Assembly: GCA_018398765.1 (NCBI GenBank)
Contig: JAHBMJ010001401.1
Location: forward strand, 1 to 30,000
Reading direction: 5' to 3'
Source of the DNA: Chromera velia
Lineage: Eukaryota; Sar; Chromeraceae
Length of the DNA: 30,000 nucleotides
Part shown: piece after piece, positions 27,548 through 30,000 of the stretch
How the letters are laid out: every line of letters begins with the position of its first letter
Numbering within the stretch: the first letter of the stretch is position 1
Notes under the pieces: generated by a model
The model's input: the letters and a program-made list of their open reading frames with translations, nothing else
Databases searched by the model: none
Told to the model about the DNA's origin: nothing
Position numbers and translations under genes: made by a program

Positions 27548-27845
27548 CTAGTGATAGAAAAGTTGTTAACTATAATTAGGAAAGTGATAGAAAATTAAGA
27601 GAAAAGTGATAGAAAACTGATAGAAAAGTGATAGAAATTATGGTCCAAATTTTTATTACTTTTCTAGCTATCACTTTTTTATTGCTTTTCTATTACTTTT
27701 CTATCATTTTTCTAACAACTTTTCTAACATTAATTTCTATCAGTTTTCTAGCAGTTTTCTATCACTTTTCTATCAGTTTTTTATCAGTTAAAATTTTTTA
27801 TCACTTTTTTGACAATTTTTCTATTACTTTTTTAACATTTTTTGC
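27548..27845. repeat. Inverted array of GTGATAGAAAA / TTTTCTATCAC motifs
   Basis: The left part (27551-27640) has repeated GTGATAGAAAA in the plus orientation. The right part (27645-27845) has at least ten TTTTCTATCAC-like units (TTTTCTATTAC, TTTTCTAACAAC, TTTTCTATCAG). Read together this is a large imperfect foldback. A Phe/Leu/Ile-rich frame at 27628-27939 is simply the translation of the right arm and not a membrane protein. Confidence 0.7.
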
Positions 27846-27849
27846 AGGG

Positions 27850-28765
27850 TTCCTTTCCTTCTTACTGTCTAGAGCAATATTGATCGTAAAAAGCACACCA
27901 TTCTGCTTCATACTACTTCACTGGCACCATGCAGCTTAAAGGGAAAATGCTAAAGAGAACAGAGAAATTGGAGACCAGGAGGGGTTAATTGACAGTGCTT
28001 GGTCTGCGTGGAGATACCGACGTGGTCACTGCCGGCCTTACTGGATACAGAAGAGGAGGAGCAAAGAATGAGGCAAAGTGAGCTAGCTTGTCTTCCTTAC
28101 GTTGAGTGAGACTGAAAACTAGACTGAAAAAAATGTATCGGATAAAAACAGAAAAGAGGCAATGGTGGGTAATAGATACTGAGATAGTGTAAACTATTTT
28201 GGTACTCGCGTCCTATAGTTTGAATTTGGATGTATAGTGCAGTGAGGGCGTTGTGCACAGAAATCACTGTCTCTTACATATTTTTTCGGTCTAAAAAAAC
28301 CGTCACAATACTTGTTCAAAAAGGGGTGGTCCTACAGGGGGTGAATCTCACAAAGGGTCAAAAAATCCCAGTGATCGACCCTTAAATTCTCATCGAGATA
28401 ATCGGGTCCGGTGAGCTGTATATGGTGGCACTGTTGCTGCAGAGGGCGGTGGACGTGAATAAGGCCGGGATTATGAATGTACACATGGAGGGAGCTATAG
28501 TCTGGCTATAGCTAGAGATGATGAGTGTTCAGAGTCCCTCTTTCAGGCCACCCTTTCAGTACGTCTAAGTATGTCCTATCTGCATGATTACTAGCATGAT
28601 TAACTTTTCTGTCTGTGCCCTAGTCCATGCTGTGATCGTCTAACTCCTGATCAAACACGGGGCCTCATGCTCCGTCCCTCCAAGCAAGGCCTACTTCAGT
28701 CCAGCTGGTATAAGTAGTAGCTCGCTGTTCGCTCAAACATTGGATCAGCTACTCTATTTCTTTGT
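27850..28765. other. No supported gene
   Basis: Mixed-composition DNA without convincing coding or repeat structure. GGTCACTGCCGG at about 28023 repeats the end sequence of the inverted-repeat element at 26506-26516, possibly a decayed relative or coincidence. Confidence 0.4.
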
Positions 28766-28769
28766 GCAG

Positions 28770-28932
28770 GCTTGGTAGAGAGGGTGACACTGTATATTTT
28801 CTATGTTTGATCCAAGAAGTAGAAAAACTAGTGGTAGATCAGATTTGCCTTCAAGAACAAAAACTGGTAGCGGATCAGATTTGTTTTGAAAAACAGCAAC
28901 TGATGGTGGATCAGATTTGTCTTGAGGAATAG
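28770..28932 (+). CDS. Terminal exon with a 12-residue repeat
   Basis: A good acceptor (CTATTTCTTTGTGCAG, ending 28769) precedes a frame with no ATG start. After one split base it reads LGREGDTVYFLCLIQEVEK, then three tandem 12-residue units: LVVDQICLQEQK, LVADQICFEKQQ, LMVDQICLEE, closed by TAG at 28930-28932. The 36-bp DNA units (28828, 28864, 28900) share GATCAGATTTG, and their differences are largely at third positions or conservative. The Leu/Val/Ile spacing suggests an amphipathic helix. AATAAA follows 82 bases after the stop. Upstream exons are not identified; function unknown. Confidence 0.5.
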
Positions 28933-29013
28933 AGGGTGATTATTTTCTTTCAAGTAAAAGTTTTTTAAGGGCTGCAGGGATCGGTTGGAGCTTCGATTTG
29001 TGGGAAAGATTTC

Positions 29014-29019
29014 AATAAA
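29014..29019 (+). terminator. Polyadenylation signal AATAAA
   Basis: Located in GATTTCAATAAAGGTACG, 82 bases downstream of the TAG that ends the 12-residue-repeat exon, supporting that exon as the 3' end of a transcribed gene. Confidence 0.5.
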
Positions 29020-29350
29020 GGTACGCGGACACCCCTCTTATGAATTATTTTTGTAAAGTTGTTTTAATGATCGAAGTTTTTATAAAGTTTGTTATTTTTT
29101 TGAAGTTATAACATGAAGAAAAACTGTTAGTAAAAAGCTAAAAACAAGTGGTTAAAAAAAAAAATTTGCCTGTGGCGCTTTTATTTCTTCTTTTTTACTC
29201 AATTTTTCTAACAAACATAAACTCAAACACAAAATATATTATATTTTACACCTCTAAACACACGATTGTCCTTATTTTTTTGAAGTTCGTTTATTTTTGT
29301 GAAGTTTTTTGGCAGTTTCATATTTTTATGAAGTTAAACTTCATGACTAG

Positions 29351-29513
29351 GGTGCCCGCGGTTCTGCTGTCTCAGGAAGGGTGCATTTTTGAGTTACACC
29401 AGATTAATGTCGAATTTTCTTCAGTAGCACGAGCAGTCCGTACAAGGGCTATGCTACTTGGAGCGCTCAAAGAGAAGAAGAGAGATGAAGGCAAGAGAAT
29501 GGACGTAATATAG
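29351..29513 (+). CDS. Candidate terminal exon, unknown protein
   Basis: Following an AG at 29349-29350 (CTTCATGACTAG) the frame reads VPAVLLSQEGCIFELHQIN, VEFSSVARAVRTRAMLLGAL, then a basic tail KEKKRDEGKRMDVI ending in TAG (29511-29513). The upstream continuation of the frame (29148-29350) is Phe/Lys/Asn-rich like AT-rich intron, which supports a splice boundary near 29350. A helical, basic C terminus with no recognised family. Confidence 0.4.
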
Positions 29514-29521
29514 CCTAGAAT

Positions 29522-29872
29522 ATGGCTTTGATTCGAGTTTTCAAACCGTTTTTGAAATTCTTATTTAGTTTACTACTCAGGTTCAATTTAGTTCAATTCT
29601 TTCCTCTTGATCGAAAATTGATTTCTCATCAAGCTTATGCATCATTCAAACGTAGCAAAACAGTCTCGTTGAGGCAACAGTCTCTTTCTTTAGAGCTTCG
29701 AAACCAACAAGGCTTGCATATATGCATGGACTGCCAGGAGCTCGGCTCCACCGGCTTAGTCAATCATTCACCTTGTATAAGCAGTGTAACAAGCTTAGGA
29801 ATCTTAAGAAAGGATAGGATACGATGTATGTTCTCGGTGCTCTCCGTAATCCACTGTCTAAAAAAAGTTTAA
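29522..29872 (+). CDS. Uncharacterised 116-codon open frame
   Basis: It begins with ATG nine bases after the preceding stop and reads MALIRVFKPFLKFLFSLLLR (hydrophobic/basic, could resemble a targeting or membrane segment), then RKLISHQAYASFKRSKTVSL and a Cys/His-containing part (HICMDCQELG), ending in TAA. No family recognised. It may be 3' UTR of the preceding exon's transcript or a separate small gene; coding status is uncertain. Confidence 0.25.
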   Translation: MALIRVFKPFLKFLFSLLLRFNLVQFFPLDRKLISHQAYASFKRSKTVSLRQQSLSLELRNQQGLHICMDCQELGSTGLVNHSPCISSVTSLGILRKDRIRCMFSVLSVIHCLKKV

Positions 29873-30000
29873 GTCCTAATTGCAGCCTGGGACTGTCAAT
29901 AGTTTTTATTTTTGCTCCTTTTATCTATAACTGCATGCATCGGTTGCTATTCACAGCATATGATTCGCTAAGCCATTCGTTTCTGGTTTTGGAGACTCTT

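Noticed and set aside
27628-27939. 103-codon hydrophobic frame resembling a membrane protein
   Set aside because: It is the translation of TTTTCTATCAC-type repeats; the hydrophobic pattern comes from the T-rich repeat unit.

Overview
The window looks like nuclear DNA of a eukaryotic microbe. The left half (about 1.9-16.7 kb) has short exons bounded by pyrimidine-rich tracts ending in TGCAG or TTCAG and by GT donors, the introns are loaded with microsatellites, and non-LTR retrotransposon remains follow. No bacterial operons, ribosome binding sites, tRNAs, rRNAs or CRISPR arrays were recognised. The style (exons rich in Glu/Lys/Gly inserts, polypyrimidine repeats, relaxed donors) would fit a free-living alveolate alga such as a chromerid, but that is an impression rather than an identification.

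Layout. 1-1.9 kb: no convincing gene; a diverged tandem repeat of about 180-210 bp units and a 22-bp minisatellite. About 2.16-16.7 kb: one long plus-strand gene that I could splice by reading frame and phase into more than twenty exons. Its product is large, mostly helical and Leu-rich. Two stretches faintly recall the Nup205/Nup192 scaffold nucleoporin family, but identity is not established. Introns hold an 800-900-bp TTCC array, (TC)n(CA)n blocks and a 54-base G run. About half of the inferred donors read GTC rather than GTA/GTG.

Around 16.9 kb the composition turns AT-rich. 16.9-19.4 kb has no gene but contains a 20-25-bp degenerate repeat and a (CA)n(TA)n(CA)n tract. 19.4-23.66 kb is a head-to-tail pile of four 5'-truncated copies of one non-LTR retrotransposon family, each ending in a similar 3' UTR and a (TAA)n/(ATG)n tail; one copy retains a broken reverse transcriptase and two retain a C-terminal CCHC knuckle. 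At 24.1-24.4 kb a terminal exon with a C2H2 zinc finger is followed by a clean AATAAA signal. 25.66-26.52 kb is a non-autonomous element with about 220-bp terminal inverted repeats. 27.55-27.84 kb is a degenerate inverted array of GTGATAGAAAA. At 28.77-28.93 kb there is an ATG-less terminal exon encoding a 12-residue repeat, followed by AATAAA; another likely terminal exon lies at 29.35-29.51 kb.

All exon boundaries are inferred by eye from frame, phase and splice signals; RNA evidence would be needed to settle them.
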